Made by a program: the position numbers and the translations under genes. From Campylorhamphus procurvoides (Eukaryota > Chordata > Aves > Passeriformes > Dendrocolaptidae), in assembly GCA_013396655.1 (NCBI GenBank), contig WBMV01003161.1, forward strand, positions 2,540,059 through 2,604,058: a stretch of DNA of 64,000 bases, given 5' to 3'. This document shows, in pieces, positions 12,301 through 25,150 of this stretch (within the stretch, counting starts at the first letter, position 1; every line of letters begins with the position of its first letter). The notes below the pieces were generated by a model that saw nothing but the letters and a program-made list of their open reading frames with translations, was not told the DNA's origin and did no database searches.

Positions 12301-14880
12301 GCTGGCATCTAAAAAAAATGTGAAACAGCAGGGATGTTTAACTTTGAAAATCTACTACTGCACAGATGCAGAAACTATGTTTGTTGAGGAAGTTTTCCTT
12401 GGCATATCAATGTGAATTTTAAAAATTGGCTCAAAACATGCCAATATAAAGACCACAGAACTATGGAAAAAAGTGTTATTGTTCATCACATCAACATTTG
12501 AATGTAATTCCTAGGAAACTTATTCACACAAATCAAACAGTTTTGAAGGGCTAGTTTCCACCAGATCAGTTAGCAATTAATTATTTTCAGCTGTCCTTAG
12601 TATGCCTCAAGTTCATGTTCTCCTCAACCATGAAGAGTGCAGGTGTGATCTTGCATCCTCTGCACAGGCTCTGTGTGTGAGCAGGGGCCACCCCAGCAGA
12701 AGAGGTCACCATCCAGCAATCTGTGCTGGACTGAGCAGCATGCAAGAGTCTTGAAGAGGTATGTATGCCAAAACCTACAGCAAGAAGATGAAATGCATTA
12801 AAAATAGCCCTAAAAGTTATGTCTGTTGCTGGGGTTCAGCTTGCTGGGAGGCCCCTGGCCAGGGGGCTGGAGACTGTCCTGGCTGCCCAGCCCTGCCCTG
12901 CTGGGTAGGGAAAAACACCCATTTATTTCCATGCATTTGATGCTTCATAATGACGTGTCACCTCCAATCGAGCAGTGGGGTTGGTGCCAGCCTCACCACA
13001 TGAAAGAGTCCTCCGTGATGCAAGAGGAGGGTGCTACTGTTACTCCTTGCAAAATTACAGCTGTGGTATGTTGTTGTCTCCAGAAGTGCACCTCTTGGAG
13101 AGATGTGTTCTGGATCCAGAGGTACAGCAGTAGAGCCCTCATTCCTCAAAATTAGCTGCTAGCTTGACTGATGGAAAATGTCAAAGAACTCAGGCATTTT
13201 TAATTTCAGACCCAGAAAACCATGCAGGAGTATTCAAGGGGTGCATAACACACAGGCAGAGCACAAGGGACATCTGTGTCCCCATGGTGGTGACACATGA
13301 ACCAGCTTTAAAAGAGGGGCCTGACAGTCCTTTCTACCCCTGATCCAAACCAATGCCACCACTGACGTGTGCCAGAGCATGCAACTTTCCACAGCCTGAT
13401 AAATCTATTCTGGCTTCATTGCTCGTTTGTTTTCTTTTTTTTTCTAAAGCCTGTCCCGTATTGATTTAATCAGTGCAGGCTAATGAAATTGATGGGGGTA
13501 CAACAAGACACGTCTATACCAACTGCCAGCCCTGTATTTTCAGAAGAAGCAAGAAAAGAACGGCACAGAGACACCCAGCTAAAATTGAACAAGAAACAGA
13601 GGAGCAGCTAAAGACACTCTACAAACCTCCTACCTGCTTGCAACTGCCCTGCCAGTGTGAGTAGAGGACACAGTAATGCATGTCCAGGAGCAGTGAGGGC
13701 ATCCTCTTGGTCTGAGAGGGTGACAAACCATCCACACCAAGGAGAACCAGTACATACCCACACTGACAGTGAGGAAACAAGCAGGACAGCTCACTGAAAG
13801 TTTGTGTCCTTCCTCTACCTCCTCCTGAGTAACCATGCTGGTGCCCAGAGGGTGCCCACTGACGTGCTGAACACCTACAAAGAGGGAGGGGTGAGCTGTG
13901 GGTTGCTCCCCTGCAGTAATTTACATCATCTGGGCAGGTGAAGCACCACAGTAATTGGGTTCAGCTTGGGTAGAAATCTGCAGGGAGTGGCCTAGATCCA
14001 GCTGGTCTTTTCTACTGAATGAACAAGGTACTATCTCTGTGTCACTCCGTGGTCCTGAGGAGGAGGAGGTGTTTCCAAATGCACCTTTGGAGCTCTTCCA
14101 GCTCCATCAGGTGCAAGAGATGCACAGGGTCAAGGAGCTGCTCCATCCATCCTGTGCCCTGAGGGAGCAGGCTTAGCCACACACACACTTCCCAATCTCT
14201 GTAGCTGATGCAGGTGGATATTTGTTTGCAAATCCACTAATACACTCAATGCACATCCCAGGGGAGAAGGATGAACATGTGCAAAATATTCCTGGGTGGG
14301 AACTGGCTGAGACATGAGCTGCTCCCAGAGCCAGCAAGCCGTCAAGCAAGAGGATGGATGAGATTCATCCACAGTCAGTAGCAGTCTGGGGGAAAAAAAA
14401 GGTGCTTGGGTTGTCACAGATCCCTTCCTCATAGTCAGAATAGGTCATTTTTTGAGCTTATTACAAAATTTAATTAAAATAGTTTTAAACTGTTTTTTTC
14501 CTTTCATTTTACAGCTCTCATTTCTGCCTTCTGGGATTTTATTGGCTCAGCTCTTTTTTATTATTATTTTCATTACATATTTCTGTTCTTCTCCATCAAC
14601 TATCATATTTTTTATGACACAGTAAAGCTGAAAGTAGGCTTTGACCCATGTATGTCATGTTTTTGTTAGCAAAATAAAACTAGAAAAGCATCTTTCAAAA
14701 AATTTTATAAAGGGACACTATGTATATAGTATTAACTTTATTTAATCCGTAGCTGGGCACTTTTTCAAAGCTGAGAAAAGGAGATGCAACTTCAGTACTT
14801 TTAACAAAATCCTCCAACATCACATAAATCACAGAAGAAAGCACCAGCTCCTGCAAACACCAGCCTGAAATGAACATAGG

Positions 14881-14909
14881 CAAATCTGATGGTTCGACAA
14901 ATCTGATGG
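14881..14909. repeat. Tandem duplication, 17-bp period
   Basis: The 12-mer CAAATCTGATGG at 14881-14892 recurs at 14898-14909, offset by 17 bp. This is a partial tandem duplication, probably from slippage. Nothing coding surrounds it. Confidence 0.6.
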
Positions 14910-15854
14910 GGTTTTGCTGAGCAAGTCAAACATGCAGGTTCAAGGTTGGCTGAGCATCAGCATTATGTTCCAGTCTACCTCTACTGTCATATATTTAATC
15001 TCCAGTAATTAAACTTTTAAATGAATCCATTTTACAAAAGCCACAGTGCATAGAGTGAATCGGTGAGTAAATTTTCATAACCTCGGAACCAGCTCCAGAT
15101 TAGGGTGGAGCTGCTCCCTGTGCAGCAGACTATGGAGCAGATAGAGATGTAACTGTCAAAATAAGGACAAAATTAAAAGAAAAAATACGGAGAACTCCCT
15201 TGGCTCAAGGTTTTCAAGTTCTTTCCTGTTACTAAAAAAATATTTTTAGAACACACACTCACAAGAGCATACTGTTTTGATGCATATTTGCATATTGTTT
15301 TGGTTAAAAAAAATAAAATTGTAAGAAAGCTGATTAGAAACTTCTGTTTAGAGGTAAAAGGTATCACTGATAACATCTGGGCACAAAGTGAGAATTCACA
15401 TCATAGGAGACATGGAACATCTGACATGTGGATTGTTTGCTTTGCAGAGGTAAAATTAGTTTTGCCATGGCCAAACCCAATGCAGACAGCGAGTGACAGG
15501 GACGGGATCTCATGCATCTCCAGCAGGAAGTTACAGCAAAAAAGGGCTTGCATGGTCCCAAGATGCACTGCCAGGAGGGCAGAGCCTGTCCTGGGTATGC
15601 AGGAGCAGGGGGGACAGTGGTGAAACACCACAGAGAGCACAGGTGTCTGTAGAAAGCCTGGAGGTGTTTTACTGGAAAGGATGTGCAGTGACTCGAGCTC
15701 TAGGGAAATGCTTGCACACACTAACAGGGCTTGTTCTTTTGAAGAAGATTTAGAAAGGCTTGGGCTTTAGGGAAGAAGAAACTTCGGGGAGAAAATACTA
15801 GGCATGTAAATACTATTTAATAATGACGAAAGACAGCAAAAATGACTGTGGAGG

Positions 15855-16138
15855 GGACTGAAGCCAGACAAATTCAGATGAGAAATGAGGCACTGCATTT
15901 TCAGAGGGAGGAAGTTTAAGTTTTGAAATGAACTACCCAATGAAATGGTGGATCATCTGTCTCCTGGTGTCTTTAAATCCAGATTGGATGCCTTCCTGGA
16001 AGACATGTGCAAGTCAAACACAGGCTTCTTGCTTCGTGGAGGGATGGATGGGAGAGGTTAAACAGCCTGAGGTATGAGTGGGCTGGTATGGATAATCTAA
16101 TGGTTCCCTCTAGTCTTTAAGCTCTGAATGTGTGACTC
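15855..16138 (+). mobile_element. Old CR1 LINE 3'-end fragment
   Basis: The plus strand matches the remembered 3' end of older sauropsid CR1 elements: GCCAGACAAATTCAGATGAG near the start, then GATTGGATGCCTTCCTGGAA, then TCTAATGGTTCCCTCTAGTC just before the degenerate tail. Orientation is sense on plus. CR1 is a non-LTR retrotransposon whose copies are usually 5'-truncated; this one keeps only the last few hundred bases and has no coding capacity. It is more diverged than the copies at 26.85, 33.98 and 46.16 kb, so it is probably the oldest insertion here. The 5' boundary is soft and may extend upstream towards about 15.75 kb. Confidence 0.78.
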
Positions 16139-17980
16139 AATGGAACATAACACGGAAATGCCCTCTGGTCTCTGGATTACTGCTTGTATGGGTCGTTTTG
16201 AATAATCCCATGCCCAAGAGGCACTCCCACTGACATGCATGGCCTTCAGGAGAAGCTGCTGTGCCACACGGACAACCACAGCTCTGTCTGGGCATAAATT
16301 ATCATAAAATGACTCAATTTGCTTCTCTGCAGAACAATAAGAGCTATTGCATGACACTGATCATCGCAACTAGGAGCCCATGGGTCCTCACTTTCCACTG
16401 CTGCCAGGCTCAGAAATACACAGACAAGAACATTAATACTCTTTTCAGTGTTTAAATTGCACCACTTTCTCTATGCCTTATAGAACAGGTCCTGAACCCA
16501 CCAGACACCTATGTACCCCTGCAGACAGCCCTCCCTCCTACAGAGGTGCTAACTCCCTTTAGCCCTCCCTATTAAAGAGATCAAAACTGGTAAGAACTGC
16601 CAGTAAATTCAAGCAAAATTTAAATTTCACTATAAAAACAGTAGAAGAGACTAGAAGAAATATCCTAGAATTCCCACCAACTTCATAAAGCCCAACCTGC
16701 TCATGATCCAAAGGGTGGCCCATCTCCAGTGAGGGTGGCAGTGTGCCCAAAGAGTCAGAGCTCCAGGCTGGCTCTGGAGCAGAGAGGGCAATGCTTCCAC
16801 CAGTGATGCATAATTACAATCCTGAAAACTTTCCCTCAAATGTCCAGAAAATCAGCAACACGTGATGAGCAAGGCCATGTAGTGCTAACCCCTTATGTTT
16901 CACTTCAATTTTTATCCATTCCATGTGTTGCTTTCTTGCCATTTAGAAATTTAGTTCTCATTTATCAGTGTTTTCATATTTCACTTCTGGACATGGCTAT
17001 CCATCCTTTTTATCTTGCTGTTTGAACTGTGTTCTGAAGCTCTGGTTCAGTTTTGCCATTCGTTCATCAGCATGAAGTTAAACAATTACTAAACAAATTG
17101 GGTAGCTGGCAAGCAGTGAGGAAGCAAGATCCATTTCTGCCTGGAGGGAAGAAAGGCTCCATACAATAGCATGGCCTTTGTTTTGCATCTCATGGGTGAT
17201 GCTATTGATGTGAAGGTTTTATCACATTTTGTGCCAAACCACTTGAGTTAGTTTCAGGTTGCAGCTCCCCTCGGGGTATTTCCACTCAGTATATAAGATA
17301 ACCAGATCTGCTCTCTGTCCACTCCCAGCCTGGACAGTGCTTACTCAGCTCCCCAAATCTTGGCAAGCTGAAGCGAGAAAGCAGGGCTGCACTACCCTCC
17401 CCCTAGTTATTCCCATTTTATCAATGATCACTCCTCCTAATGCTATGGAGCACATGGCAAAACAATGAGCAAATTGCGTGTTCTCCTGTGTTGAGCAGAA
17501 AGCAGTAAAGTGACTGTAAAACGCAGCGCCCCGGCCGTGTCCATACATTGTGCTTACATCTGCAGAATGGCAGGGCTTTAATTCACAACCACAAAACTGC
17601 TGAGTACCTTGCTGCAAGGGAGAGGGCTCTGGGTGCATGACAGATGCTGTTCTGTTTCCCACACATCAGGAACATCAGGATTCAGGGATCTGACCTGGGT
17701 CATGTTTTATTATTTTGTTTTAAGATTTATCTCAGCATTTCCCACTACAAGGAAATACAGTACAAATAACAGTGATCTGAGCTTTGCTTTGTAGACCTTC
17801 ATGTTCTTCCCACCACCCGCACTGCCGACCTTTATTTTACATTGTAATCATTATTTGGCATATAATTTGTACTTCTGGTTTCCCAGCTTTCTTGCACTGT
17901 GCTAACATGAAATATCAAGGAGAGGTTTGGTTTCTTTTTTTTTCAGTGGAAAGTCTAGGTACATAGCATGAAGAGTTACA
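16139..17980. other. Noncoding sequence between two CR1 fragments
   Basis: No recognisable gene or RNA was found. Open frames are at most about 105 codons and look like chance. Nothing structural stands out apart from ordinary AT-rich stretches. Confidence 0.65.
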
Positions 17981-18036
17981 GTAGGTCTAAATGATTTTAG
18001 AGGTCCTTTCCAACCTTATTGATTCTATGACTCTAT
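17981..18036 (+). mobile_element. CR1 LINE 3' tail remnant
   Basis: This short plus-strand segment carries the CR1 terminal signature: AGAGGTCCTTTCCAACCTTA followed by ATTGATTCTATGACTCTATT. It matches the end of CR1 with its short ATTCTATGA-type tail repeats. Only about 55 bp are convincing. It is a severely 5'-truncated or decayed copy without coding capacity. Confidence 0.78.
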
Positions 18037-21000
18037 TCCACGACTACTGCTGGATGACTTGGACTGAGCTATAACACCATAAACCAGGTGTGAAAAGGGG
18101 TCAGTCTGCTAAAAGCCACTCCACAGGCACATCTGAGGAGCCATGCATCACGAAGCAGGATGTGTGATCTGGGTATGCTGTCCAGATCTTGTGCTTCCAA
18201 GGAAATGGGAACGGGGTCTGCTGAGAAGAGTTTAGAATTTTGTTGATTTAACCCCCTCAAGCTGTTTAAAAATAACGTTTCCTGTGCTTAAAACATATCT
18301 CTGCTATTCTGGTCTCCCTTGTTTTTTTATCACTTTTTTATTTTTTGGGGGGTTAATAAGCTCTCACAAAATGCATGGAGGCATGTAAGTATTCTAGCAT
18401 GAGGCTTTGGGTTTAAGGAACTGGACCTTGGGGCCATTCTGCTCAGGAAAAATGCCAGATACAGGATTTTGCCTTAAAGGGCACCCAGGAGATCCAGAGA
18501 TGTGTTTCTCCAGCACAAGCTCCTGAAGAAGCTGAGCACTGCTGGAGACAGCCAGCTTGTCAGATGGGAAACTTCAAACAAGTGTCACATACAGTAGAGC
18601 AATAGTTTCTGCTAAGATTTTGTTCTAGCACCCTCAGTCTGGAATTTCAAGAGGTCATAATGAAAATGCCTTAAATTTCCAGGCCATTACTAAAGAATTA
18701 AAATTCCCTGTGAAGAGCCTGAAAGCACCAAAAAAATCCATCACCTGAACTCTTTGGGCTGGGCTTATTAATGGTCAAAATAAAAGCAGTCTTTTTAATT
18801 TCAAAAATACACATGAGAGTACTCATCTCATTGCAAGAGGCTCAGGTTCAAGTCCTTTTTCTGCTCATTACAGTAATTTTTTTTTTTTTTGGCTCCCTCC
18901 TGCTGGAATTGCTTAATTCATATAAAAAGTGAAGCATTCACCAGATTAGAGTTCCTGCCAGTATAATCTGGCTGGTGGGATGGCAGCTGGGAGACAGAAA
19001 CCCCTGTGCAGGTCTCCAAACCAGGCTCATTTCAGCTCTGGGTGTTCACCTCCTGCATCGCCCCCCTGCCACTCACTGCCTTCCTGAGCCAAAAATCTGT
19101 CCCCAGGAACCTCTTCCTGCCACAGCTCTATTGAATCAGGCACGTTCCTGTCGGTCAGTGTTGCTCAATGGTGTGCTGATGTTTCTCACCAGTTCTAGTC
19201 TAAATCAGCAGAAAAGGGATGGCAATTTCATCCCATTTTACGTGCAAGCTCAAAGGCATCTTGAACTTAGAGCATCTGCTAAAAGTAGATGTGTCCAGTA
19301 TTTATTAGCAGTTACACTGTATTGCTTATCAGAAAATGCAACAAATAAAGGTTATTGTGTTTCCTTTCCCCATCTAATATATTTTTATTGTTTATTTTGA
19401 TCTTAGAGAAGAAACAATAGAGGAAAGTTCACCAAATTAAATGTTTGCCAGTGTTTTCACAGAAATATTTGCCACTGGAGGTCAGCTCTACATTTCCAAC
19501 AGTAATTTAATAACCCAAATCTATTATATCAAAAATCCCTCTGGACTCCTTACAAACTAGAGACACATTCATAGGCCATTTAAAAAACATCAACATATAC
19601 TTTGAAGATGACTCCAGAATCCCCTCTGTGCTATAGATTCTTGTTGGACAAATTGTCTCTGAATCTATTTATTTATATCTATTTTTTTGCAGCGTTATGA
19701 GAAAACATTGGTTTATCTAGCTAAAAGTGTCTCACTGTAGTCACACAACTGCACTGATATTTGGCAGAGCATAGCAATACTGACTGAGAAAACAATGGAA
19801 TAAATTGGAAGTTACCTAGGAAAGATTTCTTTACTCAAAATTGTTTAGTGAAAGTCTACAATTTAAAACCACTCAAATAACAAAAGAGATGCTATAAATG
19901 ATTTCACTTGGTCGCACTGCTCCGCCTGCCTGAATTGATGATCTTGCATTTCTTGAATTTCTTCTGCAGCTTCGAATGCAGACATTTTTCTTTTCTTTCA
20001 AATGGAAAAAGAAAATTTCACATGAGTATTCCCTAAAAAAATTGACATAAACTTTAGACAAAATGCCTGCTCAAGCCAATGGAGGCTGGATTTATCCACC
20101 TTCAGGTTACATTGGCCAGCAGGCAGGCAGAAACTGAGTGGGTACATAAAATCCTCCCTGGAAACACTCAAAGCCAAGTGGATTTTGGCCAGTCCAGGTT
20201 CTCCTGGCTCCTGGCGAAGCGAGGCTGATGCTGGGGCTGGGCACAGTGTGGTTCCACTGCTGATGCCAACACCTGCTCTGCTGCCATGGAGCAGCACTGC
20301 TGAATTGGCGCTCAGGGAGGCTTCATCCTACAATCTGCTACAGCAAAACCACACTCAATTCACCCAGCCATGGAGATTGGATGTTTCAGGCCAGACTGGA
20401 AGCATGGCATCATTTGAGTGCCACAGAGAAGTGAGTGCACTGCACATGGAGCAAACCAGGGCTTTGGGCAGTCAGGATGCACCCTTCTTTCCAGGCATGC
20501 ACTCAAGGCACAGACCATTCTTCTGAGACAATAGAGAAAACAAATTTAAGCAAGCATATGAATCATATCTTTTTAAGCAGGACTCGGGATTTGCTTTGTG
20601 ATGAGGTTTTCAGCAAGCAGCCCTAAGCCATGGGATGTTTTCTGTCCTGCTGGCCAGGATGGCCTGCAGACCATCCCCAGCTTGCTGAGCCTCACAGAGC
20701 AGCAAAACCTCCACCTCCATCCTCGATTCTGCAGGCTGCAGGCCAGCTCTGACCGAGTGACTCAAAAAGCATGAGTGAGAAAAACTCTGACCTAACCCAT
20801 TTTTGTTGTTCAGTCAGAGCATCCAGGCGGGAGCCAGCTGCTCTCCATCCTCCCTCATACCTGCAACATGAGTTAAGAGTCATTTTCTTGCCTGATCCCA
20901 GAGCAACACACATGCTCATGCACATCTAATAAATATTACTCCTAGCTCGGAGGAGACTCACATTTATTCTTGCTTTAAGAAAAGACTATACTCTCTAAAG

Positions 21001-22140
21001 AACTTCCATTGCTCTGTCTGTATGCAGATAATTTGGGATGAGATGCCTGCGGATTCTGGCTGGAATTACACTAATAAAACAAGAATACAGGAATGATTCA
21101 GTTGCATCAGGAAGTCTATCCTGCAGCCAGAGGAAAATCCAGCACCTCAGATGTTCCCCGACGGGCTCACTGGGGTTTGTTCCTCCCACGCCAGCAGTGC
21201 TGGGTGAGCTTTACCCTGTCTATCCCTTCATGTGGGCAGAGTTGTCTTTGCTGTTGAGGTTGAGCCTCTTGGCAAGGCAAGGACAGGATGAGTTTCTCTG
21301 GGGGAAAACTGGAAAGTGTTTGTGTCCCTGGATAGAGTGTGGAAGTGCATGGGTGTTACTGCATGCTTTGAGGGCCCAGCTCCACAGAATACTTAGGCAC
21401 ATGTGTAACCAGAAGTGACGTCCAAGAGAGTCCTGCAGAGACAGACACTTCCAGCTTCCCAGTTCCAGCAGGATCCAAACAGTTTTCCACGAAATCTCAA
21501 TTATTTTTATTTTGTTCAAGCCACCAAAATAGCTTTCATTTTGGCAAGGCTTTCCCCATGTAGCAGCTGAATTAAACTCACTTTGAAGTATAGCAGGTCC
21601 TTCCCCTCACAATAAAAAATATGCATAATACAAGGTAAGAGATCTTTCACTGCTGAATACTACTTGGCTATTAATGTGAAAACCAGAATTAGTTCAATGC
21701 CAAAAAGTTGTGAGAAAATTTGCACAAAAGCAACATCAATTATAGGGACCATCTCATACCACAACTATTTTGCAGCCATTCCATTTTATGTTCCTTGGCC
21801 AGCTCAGCTTATTGAATAATTAAATGGCCAGATGACACACAATCAGATTAAAAAGCCTTGAATGTGAAGGAATATCAGTTTCCCAATTCTGAAAAGAATT
21901 TAATCATGGAAACTTCCACCTACTGTCCAGTTTACCATATTCTGGAGAGAGCTGAAAAGCTGTGATATCCATGAGATGATCTTCATAGTGTTTTTTCCAG
22001 AAGAGAAGGAAACCTGAGCTATTGCCTCACAGGGGAACTTGGTCACAGGACATCGCTCCTGAAGATTTGGGAGGAAAAAACCCCTCTTCTCATCTCCATG
22101 TAAAGAAGCTTTTTCTGACCAGGATTCCCATGTTATTAAA

Positions 22141-22174
22141 ACAGACACGTCATTAAACCAGACACTTCATTAAA
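22141..22174. repeat. Two-copy tandem duplication, 17-bp unit
   Basis: Two adjacent 17-bp units, 22141-22157 and 22158-22174, differ at two positions. Each contains CAGACAC-TCATTAAA with a G/T difference in the middle. The near-perfect match suggests a recent slippage duplication in otherwise unique sequence. Confidence 0.75.
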
Positions 22175-22274
22175 ATTGGAAACACATTTAAAACTGAGAG
22201 TGTGGAATAACTTCCTAGAACTATGCAAAAACTAATTACAATTGTTACAAAAGAAATATTTTTTTGACTAATAT

Positions 22275-22311
22275 TATTCAATATGCCTTGAATATATAGT
22301 ATTCAATATGC
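22275..22311. repeat. Spaced direct repeat in AT-rich sequence
   Basis: The 12-mer TATTCAATATGC occurs at 22275-22286 and 22300-22311, 25 bp apart, within an AT-rich stretch. ATTCAATATGC contains an octamer-like core, so a duplicated factor site is possible, but simple duplication explains it equally well. Confidence 0.6.
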
Positions 22312-25074
22312 ATTGTCAACAGCGCTTTGTGTTATATAAAGGCACTGTGTTTCTCAGCATATAAACATTTAATTGCAATAATGACTCACATTTCGGCTGC
22401 AAAGCTAGACATGTATGTTTTCTGAATGTGCCAAATAGGCAAGACACCAACTAGCCTTGGTGTGTTTAGAAGAATGTGTTTAAACCACTCGCCAAAGTAA
22501 ACAGGAAAGCTAAACTATTGATTGGGGGGCGTTTTTGTTTGTTGGGTGAGGGAGGTCTTGGGGTTTTTTAGGCATTCCAGTGTTTTATTGGAGCCCTAAT
22601 ACATATTAAGATGAAAATATATGAAAAAGTGCTAATGATTTATCTACAGAATGAATTCACACATTCATCTGAAAAGACGCTGGAAATTTTGAAGGGTGTC
22701 AAAGTGTCAGTTGGCTCACGTATATTTTCCTTCTCCTGTTTATAAACCCGGAATGTGCCTAAATAACTGACAGATTTAGTTAGGAAAGTTTTAAAGTGAA
22801 GCCACAAAAGAGATACCGTTTTGCACTGAAAGCCATCACACAGAGGAGCTGGGCTGAGGCAGTTTGTGATCTGCAGGAACTCAAACTTTGTGTCAAGTGG
22901 GCTCCACTGAGACAGCACAAAATATGGAGGAACTCCATCCTCAGCCAAGACAATAATCACTATCTGCAAAATTGTTGAACCAGGTAAAGTGAAACTTTCC
23001 TTGATAAATTTGCATTTTCTATGAGCACAGGACCATTCACTTTATTCACTCAGCTATATCACATCTGATAAACATACTTTTCCATCATACCTTCTGGGAC
23101 TTCTTTAAAGTAACTCCAGAATTAAAGGCCAAACCATTTGAATTGGAGAGCCAGTGTGAGGGAGATGGTGGGAAAAGGATCACCCCCTTACAGCAGCCCA
23201 GGCTTGTGCCAGATTAGTTACTGCATTACCATGGCCTAATGTAAACAGAAGAGAAATTTCCTGTCTTGGATTACATGGCAGGGGATGGGGGATTTGACGT
23301 GTAAATGAGGGGAGGATAAAAGCGTAAAGCCCCTAAATACACACAACAGCAAGTCCGTGAGTAATGAGCCCAAGCCAGAAATGCTCCTGGACACTCACGC
23401 TTTCAATGAATTGCTTAAAAAAGACTGGTTGCACATTTGTTATAAGTACACCCTGGGACTGCCCCATGAAACAGAAATACCTTGTCTTCCAGCCATTCCA
23501 AGAAATAAACAGACTGAGCTTTAATTCAAGCGGGTGTTAACTGGTGATGGATCTGCATCCACCTACCAGCTGTGTGTGTTTACAGGGGATCTGCTCTGGT
23601 TAAACACGGCAGGGTGATGCTGCAGTTCTGTGCTGTGGGCCAGCAAGACTGCTGGGAGGCTTTCCTGCCTGCCCATTGTCCATCCCTGGAAGAGCAGTCT
23701 GCTTTAGAAGATCAATTAGCCCAGCTGGTGCCTATGAATCTGCTGCCTCAAACACAGAGGCAGGATAATTCTGGCAAGGAATCCTAACACGCTTTGGGTA
23801 TGGCTGTTATGATCAGCACCCTCCAGAACACCTGGCAGGAGATAACATCCAGACTTTTGACCCAGAGATGGACTCAGAGAGAAACACCAAGGGAGAGAAG
23901 GGATGTCAGGATCTCTCCACCAGCCTTTCAGCACAAGGAGGAAGGAGTGCAAGACAACTTGCTTCAATTAGGATAATGTTAGCTGCATTGGGATACATGG
24001 GAATTGTTGCTACAGAGAAAACCAACATTAACTGGCCTGAAATATGCAATACTGTGAGCATCTCCTTTGCTGAGATTGTCTGAAGGCTGCTTTTAGGCTT
24101 CTGGCTGTCAGATTCCATTTGAAAACTGTTTTTTTCTCACTTTGTAGATGCAGCATCTGTCACATTCATTATATTGGGTAGGGAGATGCATAATTAAGTG
24201 CAAATAGTGTTCTCATGATGCAACACACACTCATAATACTTCCCAGGTACCACCATCTCAAACAATCTGGCAGTTGCAAGGCTGGGATTTAGGAAGAGCA
24301 GTAAACTTGTGTGGTCCTGCAGAAGTGCTCCTGATGTACAGTGCTCCCATCCTGCCCTTTGGAACAGCTGTGCAAGTCCACATTTCTGGCTGGGCTGGTA
24401 TTTTGAAGGGAAGCTTGGTTTAACTTTTGTGTTTTTTTCTCCTCCTCCCTTAAGACAGCCTTCCCTTTAAAACCAAGATCTCTACATTTATCACAGGGTG
24501 ATAGCGCTGTCAAGCCACTGCAAGCGGCTGGTTTGTGTTGTGTTCAAAAGACTCAGCACAGGACTAAAAAAGCCCCTTAAATAACCCTCACAGAAAGTGT
24601 GGAGGAGTACAGTAAATGATGTCAAAATACAGGATGGCCACTTCTGAGCAGCTGGTTTGTCAGCTGCAGTTGTGCTGGAATAAACAGAGAATAAACTGTC
24701 ACCAGAGCTGTGAGATGAGGGATGTGACTCCTGAGTATGTGAGGAGATCAAGAATTGGCAATGCTGCAATTTCCATCTCTCCCAGCCCTGACATTTCTCC
24801 TTTTCCATGGTCACACCGGGTAGGATAGGCTCTCTTTTATATCAAATGCTCAGTTGGTGAATTTCATCTGCTTATCGTAATCTCTTTGCCTTTGGCTGGA
24901 GTCTCACAACATTTTTTGCTTTTGGCAAAGGAATTTGAGATAGGTACTCTTTCATTTATTAATTGATTTATTTAAATAAGTAAAAGTACAAGCCAGAAAG
25001 TTCCCTTCAAAATGATTGCTCATTCCAGACTAAGTTCTTGCTGCTGCTGCTCCTGGCTCAGTCTTGGCAGGTGG

Positions 25075-25150
25075 CTCAATAAATTGATAATATGCTGCAC
25101 AATCCGACAAGGAGCTTTATCAATCAAAACAAGCCCTGCTGCTCAGCTCA
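25075..25150. promoter_or_regulatory. Candidate conserved regulatory block
   Basis: This repeat-free AT-rich stretch contains AATTGATAATATGC and TTTATCAATCAAAACAAG. The latter carries a PBX/HOX-like ATCAATCA core. The pattern of stacked homeodomain-type cores with little low-complexity sequence is what avian and mammalian developmental enhancers often look like. Motif content alone is weak evidence, and conservation has not been tested. Confidence 0.15.

Larger units (their letters stand above)
1..15854. other. Noncoding unique sequence, no gene recognised
   Basis: No open frame here has a recognisable domain, and none is bracketed by convincing splice sites. The longest frames (about 134 codons at 5234-5638, 133 codons at 9629-10030, 147 codons on the minus strand at 11700-12143) have unremarkable composition and overlap other open frames in antisense, so they are most simply chance. 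A strong donor-like AAG/GTAAGT occurs at about 10134, but no matching acceptor with a sensible open frame is evident upstream. The stretch has no clear CR1 fragment. Small features inside it (G-quadruplex motif, GATA-rich patch, homopolymer cluster, short duplications) are listed separately. Confidence 0.7.

Noticed and set aside
18800..18865. Possible tRNA or tRNA-derived SINE around GGTTCAAGTCC
   Set aside because: The T-arm-like string is isolated. No matching acceptor stem, D-arm or anticodon arm can be folded around it.
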